Shown: positions 47,323 to 56,973, numbered from the stretch's first letter. The stretch is 64,000 nucleotides of DNA from Sphingopyxis terrae subsp. terrae NBRC 15098 (GCF_001598815.1 NZ_BCZQ01000020.1:1-64000); one strand, 5' to 3'. A program made the numbers and translations. The notes: generated from the sequence alone by a model not told the origin.

Positions 47323-48312
47323 ATGACACAGCAAAGCCCCGATCCCTTGCTCAGCCCCGACCGTACGCCGACCCTCGCCGGAGTGGAACGCGCGGCGGCG
47401 AAAGTCGCTGCACTCCTGCCGCAAACGCCGCTCCTGCCGCTCGATGTTGGCGGGCGCACGATATGGTGCAAGGCCGAATGCCTGCAACCGGTCGGCGCGT
47501 TCAAGATTCGCGGCGCGTGGCACCGGCTGACCGACCTGACCCCCGATCAGGCGGCGGCGGGCGTGGTTGGCGTATCGAGCGGCAACCATGCCCAGGGTGT
47601 CGCCTGGGCGGCGAAGCGGCTGGGGATCAAGGCGACGATTGTGATGCCAAGCAACGCGCCGCAGATGAAGCTCGCGGCAACGCGCGCGCTCGGCGCGGAC
47701 GTCGTGCTTTATGACCGCGTTACCGAATCGCGCGATGCGGTCGCCGCCAATTTGCTCGACGAGCGCGGCGGCACGCTCGTCCATGCCTATGGCGACCCGT
47801 GGATCATCGAAGGCCAGGGGAGCATGGGGATCGAGGCGCGCGCTCAGCTGGCCGCGCGCGGCATTGTGGGGCCCGACAAGGTCGTCGCCTGCTGCGGCGG
47901 CGGCGGCTTGTCGGCGGGACTGGCGCTTGCCTGTCCCGATGCCGAGATCGTCGCGGTCGAACCCGAAGGATGGGACGATGTAACCCGCAGTCTGGCCGCG
48001 GGCGAAATCTTGTCGGTAGAGGATCTGGCAGCGCCGACCGAATGTGACGCTTTGCAGACGCCGCAGACCTGGCCGATCAATTTTGCGGTGCTGCAGGCGC
48101 GCGGTGTGCGCGGCGTGTTTGTGACGCGCGATGAAGTGCGTCACGCGATGCGCGTCGCGTTCGAAAAGCTTCACCTCGTCGTCGAACCCGGCGGCGCGGC
48201 GGCGCTGGCGGCGGTCCTTGCGGGGAAGGTCGAGCCGGGCGAGGCGACGCTGGTGACCCTGTCGGGCGGCAATGTCGATCCGCAAAAATATGCCGAGATC
48301 ATTGCCGGCTGA
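47323..48312 (+). CDS. Threonine/serine dehydratase-like PLP enzyme
   Basis: Fold II PLP enzyme (329 aa). PLP lysine in PVGAFKIRGAWHRL. SSGNHAQGVAWAAKRLG and the phosphate loop CCGGGGLSAGLALA are standard. C-terminal FAVLQARGVRGVFVTRDEV and LSGGNVDPQKYAEI complete the catalytic domain. It lacks the ACT domain of IlvA, so it resembles catabolic threonine dehydratase or serine racemase. Divergent from the dehydrogenase with a 67-base shared promoter region. Confidence 0.9.
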   Translation: MTQQSPDPLLSPDRTPTLAGVERAAAKVAALLPQTPLLPLDVGGRTIWCKAECLQPVGAFKIRGAWHRLTDLTPDQAAAGVVGVSSGNHAQGVAWAAKRLGIKATIVMPSNAPQMKLAATRALGADVVLYDRVTESRDAVAANLLDERGGTLVHAYGDPWIIEGQGSMGIEARAQLAARGIVGPDKVVACCGGGGLSAGLALACPDAEIVAVEPEGWDDVTRSLAAGEILSVEDLAAPTECDALQTPQTWPINFAVLQARGVRGVFVTRDEVRHAMRVAFEKLHLVVEPGGAAALAAVLAGKVEPGEATLVTLSGGNVDPQKYAEIIAG

Positions 48313-48368
48313 GCCATCAAGGATATTTGTCGGCGCTGGCGCGTTTACGAAGGCGAAGGAGACGCAAG

Positions 48369-48824
48369 ATGACGAAGACCATGGTTTTGGCCAGCGCCGC
48401 GGCGATGGCCCTGCTCGCGGGTTGTCAGAAGGCCGAAGCGCCCGCCCCGACACAGACCGAAACGACCGAGGTTCCGGTCGAAACCGCCATGCCGGCGGAT
48501 ACTGCCGACACTGCGGCCGAGAGCGATCCCGCGACCGCGCCGCACCGCTTTGCCAGCTGGGCCGGCAAATGGACCGGGGTCGAGGGCATGTATGTCACCA
48601 TCACCCCGACCGAACCCGAGCATTACAAGCTGGAGATGCAATCCGATCTCGACACCAAGGGCACATATGACGGCTGGGACAGCGAGCATGGCATCAAGTT
48701 CAAGCGCGGCGGCGAGGAACTGAGCCTGCATCGCGGCAATGGCGACGATACCGGCCTCAAATATCTGGCGGGCAAGAAGGAATGCCTGATCGTCAAGAGC
48801 GGAGAGGGTTATTGCCGCGACTAG
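48369..48824 (+). CDS. Putative lipoprotein, unknown function
   Basis: 151 aa (start ATG 48369 with GAAGGAGACG upstream). Lipobox LLAGC (Cys19) is followed by a ~40-residue Pro/Glu/Thr/Ala linker, then a ~95-residue domain (FASWAGKWTGVEGMYVTITP, YDGWDSEHGIKFKRGGEELSL) with two C-terminal cysteines (KECLIVKSGEGYC). The domain looks beta-rich. No named family recognised. Confidence 0.82.
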   Translation: MTKTMVLASAAAMALLAGCQKAEAPAPTQTETTEVPVETAMPADTADTAAESDPATAPHRFASWAGKWTGVEGMYVTITPTEPEHYKLEMQSDLDTKGTYDGWDSEHGIKFKRGGEELSLHRGNGDDTGLKYLAGKKECLIVKSGEGYCRD

Positions 48825-48832
48825 TTGGCCTC

Positions 48833-48862
48833 CATCCCGGCAGCCCGGCCCCTGCCGGGATG
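48833..48862. terminator. GC hairpin after lipoprotein gene
   Basis: CATCCCGGCAG and CTGCCGGGATG are perfect 11-bp complements around an 8-base loop, 9 bases after the stop. There is no long T-run, but the position suits a transcription terminator. Confidence 0.55.
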
Positions 48863-48983
48863 TCGGGATAGGATCATAATTTTCGTCCGTGTCGCCGATT
48901 TGTCATCGAAACGACGCGGGAATCGCAACATAGGCTGTCATGCGCGGCCCCGGATACATCGCTTTTCCGGGAGACCATGACCC

Positions 48984-50210
48984 ATGGCCAGCCAAGCAAA
49001 TCGCAAGATCGCCACCGCCGTCGTCCGCGAGGATGCGGACCAGAAACAGCGATTGCTCGACCGCGCCTTTGCGCTTGCCTTCAAGGGCCTTGTCTATGCC
49101 CAGATATGGGAAGACCCGGTGGTCGACATGGAGGCGCTTGCGATCGAACCGGGCAACCGGATCGCGACGATCGCAAGCGGCGGCTGTAACGTCTTCTCCT
49201 ATCTCACCGCCGACCCCGGCGAGATCGTCGCGGTCGATCTCAACACCGCGCATGTCGCGCTCAATCATCTGAAGCGCACCGCGATCGAGCGCTTGCCCGA
49301 TCACGCCAGCCTTCGCCGCTTTTTCGGCGATGCCGACAGCAAGGCGAATATCGCCGACTACCAACATTATATCGCGCCGCATCTCGACGCGGTCAGCCGG
49401 GCTTATTGGGAGGGGCGCGATCTTGCGGGACGGCGCCGGATCGGGGGCTTCGCACGCGGGGTCTATCGGCGCGGCCTGCTCGGCAGCTTCATCGGCCTTG
49501 CGCATCTGGCGGCGCGCCTGAACGGCGTCGATCCGCGTGTGCTGCTGACCGCGAAGAGTGTCGCAGAACAGCGGGCGATCTTCGACGCGAAATTCGCGCC
49601 CTTTTTCGACCGCGGCTTCATTCGCTGGGTTACGGCGCAGCGGTCTTCACTTTTCGGACTCGGCATTCCCCCCGCGCAATATGACGCATTGGCGGGCGGC
49701 AAGCCGATGGCCGATGTCCTGCGCGCGCGGCTCGAAAAGCTCGCCTGCGATTTCCCGCTCGCCGAAAATTATTTCGCTTGGCAGGCGTTCGGGCGCGGCT
49801 ACGCCAAGGATGATAGGGCGCCGCTGCCGCCCTATCTTCAGCGCCATCATTATGACGCGGTCAAGGCGCGCGCCGGCCGCGTGCAAATGCTCCACGCGAA
49901 TATGACCGACATGCTGGCGGCGTCGGACGCCGCGAGCTTCGACCGCTATATCTTCCTCGACGCGCAGGACTGGATGAGCGACGCGCAGCTTGCGGCGTTG
50001 TGGACCGAGGTTACACGCACCGCGCGGCGGGGCGCGCGCGTGCTGTTTCGCACCGCGGCCGAACCCAACCTATTGCCGGGCCGCCTGCCCGACGATCTGC
50101 TACGCCGCTGGGACTATCGGGCCGAGGAATCGGCCGGCTTCGCGCGCCGCGACCGCTCGGCGATATATGGCGGTGTGCATCTCTATGGGCTTCGGGGCGC
50201 TGGCATATGA
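48984..50210 (+). CDS. btaA: BtaA-like diacylglycerol 3-amino-3-carboxypropyl transferase (DUF3419)
   Basis: 408 aa. The DUF3419 family includes BtaA, which moves the 3-amino-3-carboxypropyl group of SAM onto diacylglycerol to give DGHS. Features: LVYAQIWEDPVVDMEALAI, the SAM loop IATIASGGCNVFSYL, IVAVDLNTAHVALNHLK, and LSYL-region FIFLDAQDWMSDAQLAALWTEV (here YIFLDAQDWMSD). The next gene overlaps by 4 bases and encodes the methyltransferase needed for the second step, which supports the assignment. Confidence 0.9.
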   Translation: MASQANRKIATAVVREDADQKQRLLDRAFALAFKGLVYAQIWEDPVVDMEALAIEPGNRIATIASGGCNVFSYLTADPGEIVAVDLNTAHVALNHLKRTAIERLPDHASLRRFFGDADSKANIADYQHYIAPHLDAVSRAYWEGRDLAGRRRIGGFARGVYRRGLLGSFIGLAHLAARLNGVDPRVLLTAKSVAEQRAIFDAKFAPFFDRGFIRWVTAQRSSLFGLGIPPAQYDALAGGKPMADVLRARLEKLACDFPLAENYFAWQAFGRGYAKDDRAPLPPYLQRHHYDAVKARAGRVQMLHANMTDMLAASDAASFDRYIFLDAQDWMSDAQLAALWTEVTRTARRGARVLFRTAAEPNLLPGRLPDDLLRRWDYRAEESAGFARRDRSAIYGGVHLYGLRGAGI

Positions 50211-50848
50211 GCAGCCATGGGGCGTTGATGGACCGCGTCTACCGCGGTCAGCGCCACATCTATGATGCTACGCGCAAATATTATCTGCTCGGCCGTGATG
50301 CGCTGATCGCCGATCTCGCGCCGCCGGCGGGCGGCACCGTGCTCGAGATCGGTTGCGGGACGGGCCGCAATCTGATCGCCGTCGGGCGGGCATGGCCCGG
50401 GGCGGAGCTGTTCGGGATCGATATATCGGCGGCCATGTTGGAAAAGGCCGAGGCATCGCTTGCAAAAGCCGGGATTGCGGCATCGCTCGTTCGCGGCGAC
50501 GCGTGCGATTTCGACCCGGTAGTGCTCTTCGGCCGCCCCACATTCGACCGCGTTTTCATCAGCTATGCGCTTTCGATGATCCCTGATTGGCGGAGGGCGC
50601 TAGCGCAAGCGGCGCGCTGCGTCGCACCGGGTGGACGGCTGGAGATTGTCGATTTTGGCCAGCAGGACGAATTGCCCGGCCTGTGGCGCCGATTGCTGTT
50701 CGGCTGGCTGTCGCATTTCCATGTCGCGCCGCGCGCCGATCTGCCGATCGCGATCGCGAGCCTGGCGGGGGAGGCCGACGCCGCGCGGGTGACTTGCGAT
50801 CGGCTCTATCGTGGCTATGCGATCCGCGCGGGCCTCGCGCGGCGCTGA
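50207..50848 (+). CDS. btaB: BtaB-like SAM methyltransferase (betaine lipid synthesis)
   Basis: 213 aa. Class I methyltransferase with SAM motif VLEIGCGTGRNLIAVGRAWP and GIDISAAMLEKAE. Start ATG 50207 (MSSHGALMDRVYRGQRHIYDATRKYYLLGRD); YRGQRHIYDATRKYYL is characteristic of BtaB-type enzymes that N-methylate DGHS three times to DGTS. Coupled to btaA by ATGA. Product is a phosphorus-free membrane lipid. Confidence 0.9.
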   Translation: MSSHGALMDRVYRGQRHIYDATRKYYLLGRDALIADLAPPAGGTVLEIGCGTGRNLIAVGRAWPGAELFGIDISAAMLEKAEASLAKAGIAASLVRGDACDFDPVVLFGRPTFDRVFISYALSMIPDWRRALAQAARCVAPGGRLEIVDFGQQDELPGLWRRLLFGWLSHFHVAPRADLPIAIASLAGEADAARVTCDRLYRGYAIRAGLARR

Positions 50849-50890
50849 AAAGCTGCTATCCCCATGCGCGCAACAGGGGGAGAGTGGGTG

Positions 50891-51490
50891 ATGGAACAGG
50901 CGATCGTGACGGCGCGGCCCGGCGATGCAGCGGTTGTGGGCGAAACGCTGGCACAGGCGTTCCAGACCGATCCCGCCTTGTCGTGGATATTGCCCGACCC
51001 CGTCCATCGCGCGCGGGCCTTGCGCGGACTGTTCCGCACGCTCGTCCCCGCAGATATGCGCGCGGGCGTAGCGCTGCGATCGCATGCCGGCGAAGCCGCT
51101 GCCCTGTGGCGTGGGCCGGGGCGGGCGCACAGCGGCGGGCTTGAGTTTCTGCGCACCGTGCTGCCACTCATCGCAACCTTCGGCACGGCGCTCCCGCGCG
51201 GGCTGAAAGTACAGGGCAGCATCGACGCGCACCGGCCCAAAGTGCGCTTCTGGTATCTCCATTATGTCGGCGTGCGCCCCGATCATCAGGGAAAGGGGCA
51301 CGGCGGACGGATCATCCGGGCGCAGACGGCGGTGGCCGATGCCGATGGCCTTCCTTGCTGGCTGGAAACGGCGACGCCCGAGAATGTGCCGCTATACGAG
51401 CGGCTTGGCTTCGTGATCGAGGCCGAATGGGACGTTGCGGGCGGCGGTCCCCATTTCTGGGGCATGATGCGACAACCGGTCATGACCTAG
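50891..51490 (+). CDS. GNAT family acetyltransferase
   Basis: 199 aa from ATG 50891 (GGGGGAGAG upstream; 50864 also possible). GNAT core with YLHYVGVRPDHQGKGHGGRII, the acetyl-CoA binding motif, and CWLETATPENVPLYERLGFV near the C-terminus. The N-terminal half (AQAFQTDPALSWILPDP) resembles acetyltransferases of unknown target. It convergently overlaps the oxidoreductase stop by 4 bases. Confidence 0.85.
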   Translation: MEQAIVTARPGDAAVVGETLAQAFQTDPALSWILPDPVHRARALRGLFRTLVPADMRAGVALRSHAGEAAALWRGPGRAHSGGLEFLRTVLPLIATFGTALPRGLKVQGSIDAHRPKVRFWYLHYVGVRPDHQGKGHGGRIIRAQTAVADADGLPCWLETATPENVPLYERLGFVIEAEWDVAGGGPHFWGMMRQPVMT

Positions 51491-52197
51491 GCTTGGCGTC
51501 GGACGAAATTTTCATAGTCGGCGGCGTGTATGACAGGGAGTGTCGGCGCCGACGCGAGGTTCATCAGTCGCAACCGATACTGGGCAAGCGTTGCCGCGCG
51601 CTGAAGCTCGGTCATTCGCGATGGACCGTAAACGATAAATGGTTCGATCACCTGAAAACCGGTGAACCGCAAAATTCCGTGATGGATCGGATAGAGTATG
51701 GGATCGATCGGACCGTAGAGCCCGACATCCGCATAGGGTGCCGCCCCGCCGCCGGTCGTAACCGACAGCATCGCTCGCCGCGGCGCCAGGCGCCCTTGGT
51801 CAAGCCATTTGCCACCGCCATAGGCGACGCCCACGGCGAACACGCGGTCGATCCACCCTTTCATGATTGCGGGCATTCCCAGCCACCAGATGGGGAATTG
51901 AAAGATCACCGTGTCCGCCCACAGCAATTTGTCCATCTCTGCGCGCAGGTCGCTTGAAAAACTGCCGGCGGACGCGGCGAAACGCTCTTCGGCCTGCTGA
52001 TCGTATCGCTCCGGATCGGCGCGTATCGTGAAATTGCGTCGATCCGATACCGGATCCCACTCCATGGCATAGAGGTCGGACACGATCAGTTCGTGACCGA
52101 TCGTCGGCAATAATGCGCGGGCGCTATCGGTTAGCGCGCCGTTGAAGCTGCGGGGTTCAGGGTGGGCGTGGACGATCAGGATGCGCATGGCCGTCAT
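51487..52197 (-). CDS. Flavodoxin-fold NAD(P)H quinone oxidoreductase
   Basis: 236 aa, NQO1/MdaB/Kef-ancillary family. N-terminal ILIVHAHPEPRSFNGALTDSA is the FMN/FAD phosphate-binding region; FQFPIWWLGMPAIMKGWIDRVFA and LSVTTGGGAAPY are standard. It reduces quinones by two electrons. Possible co-transcription with the nitroreductase upstream (55-base gap). Confidence 0.87.
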   Translation of the reverse strand: MTAMRILIVHAHPEPRSFNGALTDSARALLPTIGHELIVSDLYAMEWDPVSDRRNFTIRADPERYDQQAEERFAASAGSFSSDLRAEMDKLLWADTVIFQFPIWWLGMPAIMKGWIDRVFAVGVAYGGGKWLDQGRLAPRRAMLSVTTGGGAAPYADVGLYGPIDPILYPIHHGILRFTGFQVIEPFIVYGPSRMTELQRAATLAQYRLRLMNLASAPTLPVIHAADYENFVRRQA

Positions 52198-52252
52198 TCG
52201 GCGCCTGCGGCTCCGACGTTACAGGGGCCCTCGAAAGGCGGGACGCTTGCGA

Positions 52253-52942
52253 TCAGTCGTCGAAGCCGACGAAACGCACCGCCTCGTCAACGGTTTTGCG
52301 GTTCGATACCACGGCGTTGGCGGGAAACGCCTCGTCGGGCCAGCCCATGGCGACGCAGATCATGATGACCTGATCGTCGGGGATTTGCGCATGTTCGCGC
52401 ACGACCGGGCTCTGCATGATGCCTTGGCTGTTGATGACGCACCCCAGCCCGCGCGACCAGGCGGCGTTGACCAGCGCATTGGTCACCGCCCCGCAATCGA
52501 AAGGCGCGATATCGCTGCCGAGCAGCACCCGGTCATAGGTTACGACGATGCTGACCGGCGCGTCGAACTGGCGAAAGCCGCGCAGCACCCAATCCTGCCG
52601 CGCATCCTTGTCGTCGCGCGCAATGCCCATCGCCCCGAAGAGCTGCTTCGCGATTTCGATCTGCCGGAAGCGATGCTCCTCGGCGATGCCGTCGAAACGG
52701 CGAAACTCGCGGCTGTCGGGCTTGCCGGCGAGAATGCCGTCGGTGTTGCCCTGGCGGATGGCGGCGAGCGCATCGCCGGTGACGACCGAGAAATTCCAGC
52801 ACTGGTTGTTGAATGACGAAGGCGCGCGCATCGCGACGCCGATGATTTCGGCGATCAGTTCGCGCGGAACGGGCTTGTCGAGGAAGCCGCGGATCGAGCG
52901 GCGGCCGCGAACGACCGCGTCATACGCTTCGGCTTCAGTCAC
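52253..52942 (-). CDS. Nitroreductase family protein
   Basis: 229 aa FMN enzyme. N-terminal [21 protein letters not shown] and [18 protein letters not shown] give the FMN-binding region; [18 protein letters not shown] and [18 protein letters not shown] the C-terminal FMN site. Substrate unknown. The start overlaps the hemA stop by 4 bases (ATGA), so it is translated with HemA. Confidence 0.9.
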   Translation of the reverse strand: MTEAEAYDAVVRGRRSIRGFLDKPVPRELIAEIIGVAMRAPSSFNNQCWNFSVVTGDALAAIRQGNTDGILAGKPDSREFRRFDGIAEEHRFRQIEIAKQLFGAMGIARDDKDARQDWVLRGFRQFDAPVSIVVTYDRVLLGSDIAPFDCGAVTNALVNAAWSRGLGCVINSQGIMQSPVVREHAQIPDDQVIMICVAMGWPDEAFPANAVVSNRKTVDEAVRFVGFDD

Positions 52943-54165
52943 GCGGCGATTTTGAATTCGAGTTCGAGCCGGCCCCAGATTTCGACCAGCGCCTGCGTCA
53001 GCTCGCGCATCATCGCTTCGTCATGCGCCGGGCCGGGCGTGAAGCGCAGCCGTTCGGTGCCGCGCGGCACGGTCGGGAAATTGATCGGCTGCACATAGAC
53101 GCCATATTCGGCGAGCAATATGTCGCTGATCTTCTTGGCGCGCACCGGATCGCCGACCATCAGCGGGACGATGTGGGTCACCGAATCCATGACCGGCAGG
53201 CCGGCATCGCGGAAACATTGCTTGAGGTAAGCGGCGGCGGCCTGCTGCGCATCGCGTTCCTCGCTCGACCCCTTGAGGTGGCGGACGCTGGCGAGCACGC
53301 CAGCAACGAGCACCGGCGACAGGCTGGTCGTGAAGATGAAGCCCGGCGCATAGCTGCGGATCACGTCGACGATATTCTTGTCGGCAGCGATATAGCCGCC
53401 CATCACGCCGAACGCCTTGCCCAGCGTGCCTTCGATGATGGTCACGCGGTGCGCGGCTTCGTCGCGTTCGGTGATACCGCCGCCGCGCGGGCCGTACATG
53501 CCGACCGCATGGACTTCGTCGCAATAGGTGAGGGCGTTATATTTGTCGGCGAGGTCGCAGATCGCGTGGATCGGCGCGACGTCGCCGTCCATCGAATAGA
53601 CGCCCTCGAACGCGATCAGCTTCGCCGCGTCGGGATCGTCGGCGGCCAGAAGCTCCTCGAGATGCGCGAGGTCATTATGGCGCCAAACGCGCTTTTCGCA
53701 GCCCGAGTTGCGGATACCCGCTATCATCGAGGCGTGATTGAGTTCGTCCGAATAGATGATGCAGTTCGGGAGCAGCTTGCCGAGCGTGCCGAGCGTCGCT
53801 TCGTTCGAGATATAGCCCGAGGTGAAGAGCAGCGCGCCTTCCTTGCCGTGCAAATCGGCGAGTTCGGCCTCGAGATCGATGTGATAGTGCGTGTTGCCGC
53901 CGATGTTGCGCGTGCCGCCCGATCCGGCGCCGACGTCGTGCAGCGCTTCTTCCATCGCGGCGATAACCTTGGGGTGCTGGCCCATGGCGAGATAGTCGTT
54001 CGAACACCAGACGGTGATCGGCTTCGGCCCGTTGTGCCCGGCAAAGCATCGCGCGTTGGGGAAGGCCCCCTTGTTGCGCAGAATGTCGATAAAGACGCGG
54101 TAACGGCCTTCTTCGTGAAGGCGGTCGATGGCCCGGGCGAAAATATCGTCGTAGTTCACTTGCAT
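52939..54165 (-). CDS. hemA: 5-aminolevulinate synthase
   Basis: PLP enzyme (408 aa) condensing glycine and succinyl-CoA in the C4 heme pathway, typical of alphaproteobacteria. Start ATG 54165 ([20 protein letters not shown]); the open frame extends upstream but that part is not family-like. Motifs: [49 protein letters not shown] and PLP Lys250 in [15 protein letters not shown] Fur/Irr-like palindrome lies about 80-100 bases upstream. Confidence 0.97.
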   Translation of the reverse strand: MQVNYDDIFARAIDRLHEEGRYRVFIDILRNKGAFPNARCFAGHNGPKPITVWCSNDYLAMGQHPKVIAAMEEALHDVGAGSGGTRNIGGNTHYHIDLEAELADLHGKEGALLFTSGYISNEATLGTLGKLLPNCIIYSDELNHASMIAGIRNSGCEKRVWRHNDLAHLEELLAADDPDAAKLIAFEGVYSMDGDVAPIHAICDLADKYNALTYCDEVHAVGMYGPRGGGITERDEAAHRVTIIEGTLGKAFGVMGGYIAADKNIVDVIRSYAPGFIFTTSLSPVLVAGVLASVRHLKGSSEERDAQQAAAAYLKQCFRDAGLPVMDSVTHIVPLMVGDPVRAKKISDILLAEYGVYVQPINFPTVPRGTERLRFTPGPAHDEAMMRELTQALVEIWGRLELEFKIAA

Positions 54166-54243
54166 GCCCCGCAGTTTCGGGTGCGCGGCCCCCGCCGGCG
54201 CGATAACCGGGCGGCAATACGCGCGATTTTCCGTGAAATCCAG

Positions 54244-54262
54244 TGCGAACGATTCGCAGAAT
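54244..54262 (-). promoter_or_regulatory. Fur/Irr-like palindromic site upstream of hemA (copy 2)
   Basis: The minus strand reads ATTCTGCGAATCGTTCGCA, the same 19 bases as 14039-14057. Arms TGCGAA/TTCGCA flank TCG. It lies 79-97 bases upstream of the hemA ATG, just downstream of the murI stop. Iron or heme control of hemA is a plausible function. Confidence 0.5.
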
Positions 54263-54266
54263 TGGG

Positions 54267-55073
54267 TCAAATTGTCTCAATTCGCCCGATGCCATACGGC
54301 GCCAGCGCGGCCAGCGGCGGGGGCGGGCGATCGTCGCTGCGCGTGAAGACCGCAATGCCGGGCGCTGCCGTCTTGGGCCACGCCTGCCCTTGGGTGAGGT
54401 GCGCGATCCGCCGCGCAATTCCCGTAGCGCCGTCGATCAGCGTGACGCCGGCTCCGGCCGCTGCCTGCAATTCGTCCTGCAGCAGCGGGAAGTGGGTACA
54501 GGCCAGGACGATGACGTCGATGGCATCGCCGCCCGCCTGATCGGTCAGCCCGGCGAGCGCGCGTGCAATCGTGGCGGGATCGACCGGATCGCCGCGTAGC
54601 TTGCCCTCGGCGGCGGTGACGAGTTCGGGGCTGCCGTGGCGAAGCACGGTCTTGTCGCGCGCGAATTTGGCGCTGAGGTCGTCGACATAGGGCTGCCGCA
54701 CCGTCGCCTCGGTCCCCAGCACGCCGATCACGCCGCTGCGCGTCAGTTCAGATGCGGGCTTGATCGCGGGCACGGTTCCCACGATCGGCAGGTCGAGCGC
54801 CGCGCGAACATGCGCTAGCGCGATGGTCGATGCCGTGTTGCAGGCGATGACGGCGAGCCGGGGATGGTAGCGTTCGACCAGCCGGCCGAGCAGCGCCGGC
54901 ACACGCGCCGCGAGTTCGGCATCGCTTTTCTTGCCATAGGGCAGGCCGGCATAGTCGGCGGCATAGACGATCGGCGCCGTCGGCAGCAGCGCGCGCGTCG
55001 GCCCGAGGACGGTCAGTCCGCCAAGGCCGCTGTCGAAAAAAAGAATGGGCGCGTCGGGCGCGGGAGTCTGCAT
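54267..55073 (-). CDS. murI: Glutamate racemase
   Basis: Cofactor-independent racemase (268 aa) making D-glutamate for peptidoglycan. N-terminal [22 protein letters not shown]; catalytic cysteines Cys78 in VIACNTAST and Cys192 in [24 protein letters not shown] near the C-terminus. Size is normal. Divergent from plsY, with ~126 bases between them. Confidence 0.96.
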   Translation of the reverse strand: MQTPAPDAPILFFDSGLGGLTVLGPTRALLPTAPIVYAADYAGLPYGKKSDAELAARVPALLGRLVERYHPRLAVIACNTASTIALAHVRAALDLPIVGTVPAIKPASELTRSGVIGVLGTEATVRQPYVDDLSAKFARDKTVLRHGSPELVTAAEGKLRGDPVDPATIARALAGLTDQAGGDAIDVIVLACTHFPLLQDELQAAAGAGVTLIDGATGIARRIAHLTQGQAWPKTAAPGIAVFTRSDDRPPPPLAALAPYGIGRIETI

Positions 55074-55199
55074 GCGAGCCGGTTAGCATGCGCCCGCCCG
55101 GCGTCAATCCGGTCCGTTCCGGCACCCACATTCATCGAATCCATTGATTGCCCACTGCAACATCGCCACAATATTCCCGAACCAACGCCCGGGAGCGCC

Positions 55200-55802
55200 A
55201 TGACCATCTTTCTGTTGACCGCCGCAGGCTATCTGCTCGGCTCGATTCCGTTCGGCGTCCTGCTGACGCGCGCGTTCGGCGCCGGTGATCTGCGGCAGAT
55301 CGGATCGGGCAATATCGGCGCGACCAACGTGCTGCGCACCGGGCGCAAGGGGCTCGCCGCGGCGACGCTGGTCCTCGACGGCGCAAAGGGGGCGGTCGCG
55401 GTGCTTCTCGCGCGCCATTTCGTTCCGCAGCTCGGCGATCATGCCGCGATGATCGCGGGTGCGGCGGCGATGATCGGCCATTGCTACCCGGTCTGGCTGA
55501 AGTTTCGCGGCGGCAAGGGGGTTGCGACATTGCTCGGCCTCGCGCTGGCGCTCGCCTGGCCGATCGGGCTGGTGTTCGCGGCGGTGTGGCTGGGGACCGT
55601 GTTGCTGCTGCGCATTTCGTCGCTCGGCGGAATGGCGGGAGCGGTCGCGGCGCCGGTGGCGGCGCTTGCCTTGGGCTATCCGGTCTATGCGGTCGGCCTC
55701 GCCGGTCTGGCGGTGATCGTGCTGTGGCGCCACCGTGAGAATATCGCGCGGCTGCGCGCCGGAACCGAGCCGCGGGTCGGCGCAAAGAAGGGCGCTGCGT
55801 GA
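55200..55802 (+). CDS. plsY: Glycerol-3-phosphate acyltransferase PlsY
   Basis: Integral membrane enzyme (200 aa) using acyl-phosphate to acylate glycerol-3-phosphate, the first step of phospholipid synthesis. Motifs: GYLLGSIPFGVLLTR, IGSGNIGATNVLRTGRKG, HCYPVWLKFRGGKGVAT and LWRHRENIARLRAGTEPR. About five membrane helices. Start ATG 55200 follows GGGAG. The stop overlaps the dprA GTG. Confidence 0.96.
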   Translation: MTIFLLTAAGYLLGSIPFGVLLTRAFGAGDLRQIGSGNIGATNVLRTGRKGLAAATLVLDGAKGAVAVLLARHFVPQLGDHAAMIAGAAAMIGHCYPVWLKFRGGKGVATLLGLALALAWPIGLVFAAVWLGTVLLLRISSLGGMAGAVAAPVAALALGYPVYAVGLAGLAVIVLWRHRENIARLRAGTEPRVGAKKGAA

Positions 55803-56884
55803 CGCACGCCGAGCGGCTGGCGCGGATCCGGCTGATCCGCACGCCGCACGTCGGTCCGGTCAGCTGGCACCAGTTGATCCAGCGCTTCGGATCGGGCGAA
55901 GCGGCGCTTGCGGCGTTGCCCGAGCTTGCGCTGCGCGGCGGCGGCGGCAGACCGCGCATCGCGCCTGCGGAGCTTGCCGAGCGCGAGATGGCGCGCGTCG
56001 CCGACCTCGGGGCGCGGCATCTGTTCCATGACGAGCCCGACTATCCTTCGCTGCTGCGCGAGGCGGAAGGGGCGCCGCCGATCCTGATCGTGCGCGGTGA
56101 CGCCGCCATGCTCTGCCGGCCGTGCGTCGCAATCGTCGGCGCGCGTAATGCCTCGGCGGTCGCCTGCCGCTTTGCGCGGCAGATGGCGAGCGATCTTGCC
56201 GCGCGCGACGTGACCGTGGTCAGCGGCCTTGCGCGCGGAGTCGATACCGCGGCGCATGTCGGCGCGCTCGGCGGTTCGACCGCGGCGGTCATTGCCAGCG
56301 GCATCGACATAGCCTTCCCGCCCGAGAATGCCGCCTTGCAGGACAAGATCGGCGCCGACCAGCTCCTCATTTCCGAACAGCCGCCCGGTACCGAGCCGCT
56401 CGCGCGGCATTTCCCGGCGCGCAACCGCATCATCGCGGGACTGGCGCACGGAACGCTGGTGATCGAGGCGGCGCCGAAGTCGGGATCGCTGATCACCGCC
56501 CGGCGCGCTGGCGACTATGGGCGCGAGGTGATGGCCGTGCCCGGCTCGCCGCTCGATCCGCGCGCGCAGGGATGCAATATGCTGATCCGCGAGGGCGCGA
56601 CGCTGATCCAGTCGGTCGACGACGTGCTGGAAGCTCTTGGCCCGATCGACACGCGCATGGTGCGCGAACCTGTGCAGCAATATGCCCCCGTGCCGGTGCC
56701 GGAGCCGTCGGGCACGCAGGACCGCGATGTCGTGACCGGCCTGCTCGGCCCGACGCCGGTGGCGATCGACGAGATCGTTCGCCAGTCGGGACATCCTGCC
56801 GCGTCGGTGCAAATGGTCCTGCTCGAACTCGAACTGGCCGGGCGGCTGGCGCGCCATGCGGGGGCGCGGGTGTCGCTGCTTTAG
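55799..56884 (+). CDS. dprA: DNA-processing protein DprA
   Basis: 361 aa. RecA-loading protein for incoming single-stranded DNA. Starts with GTG 55799 overlapping plsY. N-terminal SAM-like helical part (RLIRTPHVGPVSWHQLIQRFG), then Rossmann domain CVAIVGARNASAVACRFARQMAS, VVSGLARGVDTAAHVGAL, and HFPARNRIIAGLAHGTLVIEA; C-terminal winged helix. Natural competence in the host cannot be inferred from this alone. Confidence 0.95.
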   Translation: MTHAERLARIRLIRTPHVGPVSWHQLIQRFGSGEAALAALPELALRGGGGRPRIAPAELAEREMARVADLGARHLFHDEPDYPSLLREAEGAPPILIVRGDAAMLCRPCVAIVGARNASAVACRFARQMASDLAARDVTVVSGLARGVDTAAHVGALGGSTAAVIASGIDIAFPPENAALQDKIGADQLLISEQPPGTEPLARHFPARNRIIAGLAHGTLVIEAAPKSGSLITARRAGDYGREVMAVPGSPLDPRAQGCNMLIREGATLIQSVDDVLEALGPIDTRMVREPVQQYAPVPVPEPSGTQDRDVVTGLLGPTPVAIDEIVRQSGHPAASVQMVLLELELAGRLARHAGARVSLL

Positions 56885-56973
56885 TGTCCTCAACGGCTCG
56901 GCGCGGTTCAGCCACGGTTCAGCGGCGCGGCGACAGGCTGATGATATTGTATAACATGCCGGGGAGTTGGGTG

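Noticed and set aside
46047-47504. Longer start of the carboxynorspermidine dehydrogenase at 47504
   Set aside because: It would overlap the divergent dehydratase gene; the family N-terminus (TKVLVIGAGGVGSVA) begins at 47255 with AGGAG upstream.
48895-48945. PhoB box before btaA
   Set aside because: Only two separate half-site-like heptamers (TTGTCAT, CTGTCAT) 35 bases apart; a Pho box needs adjacent repeats with 4-base spacing.
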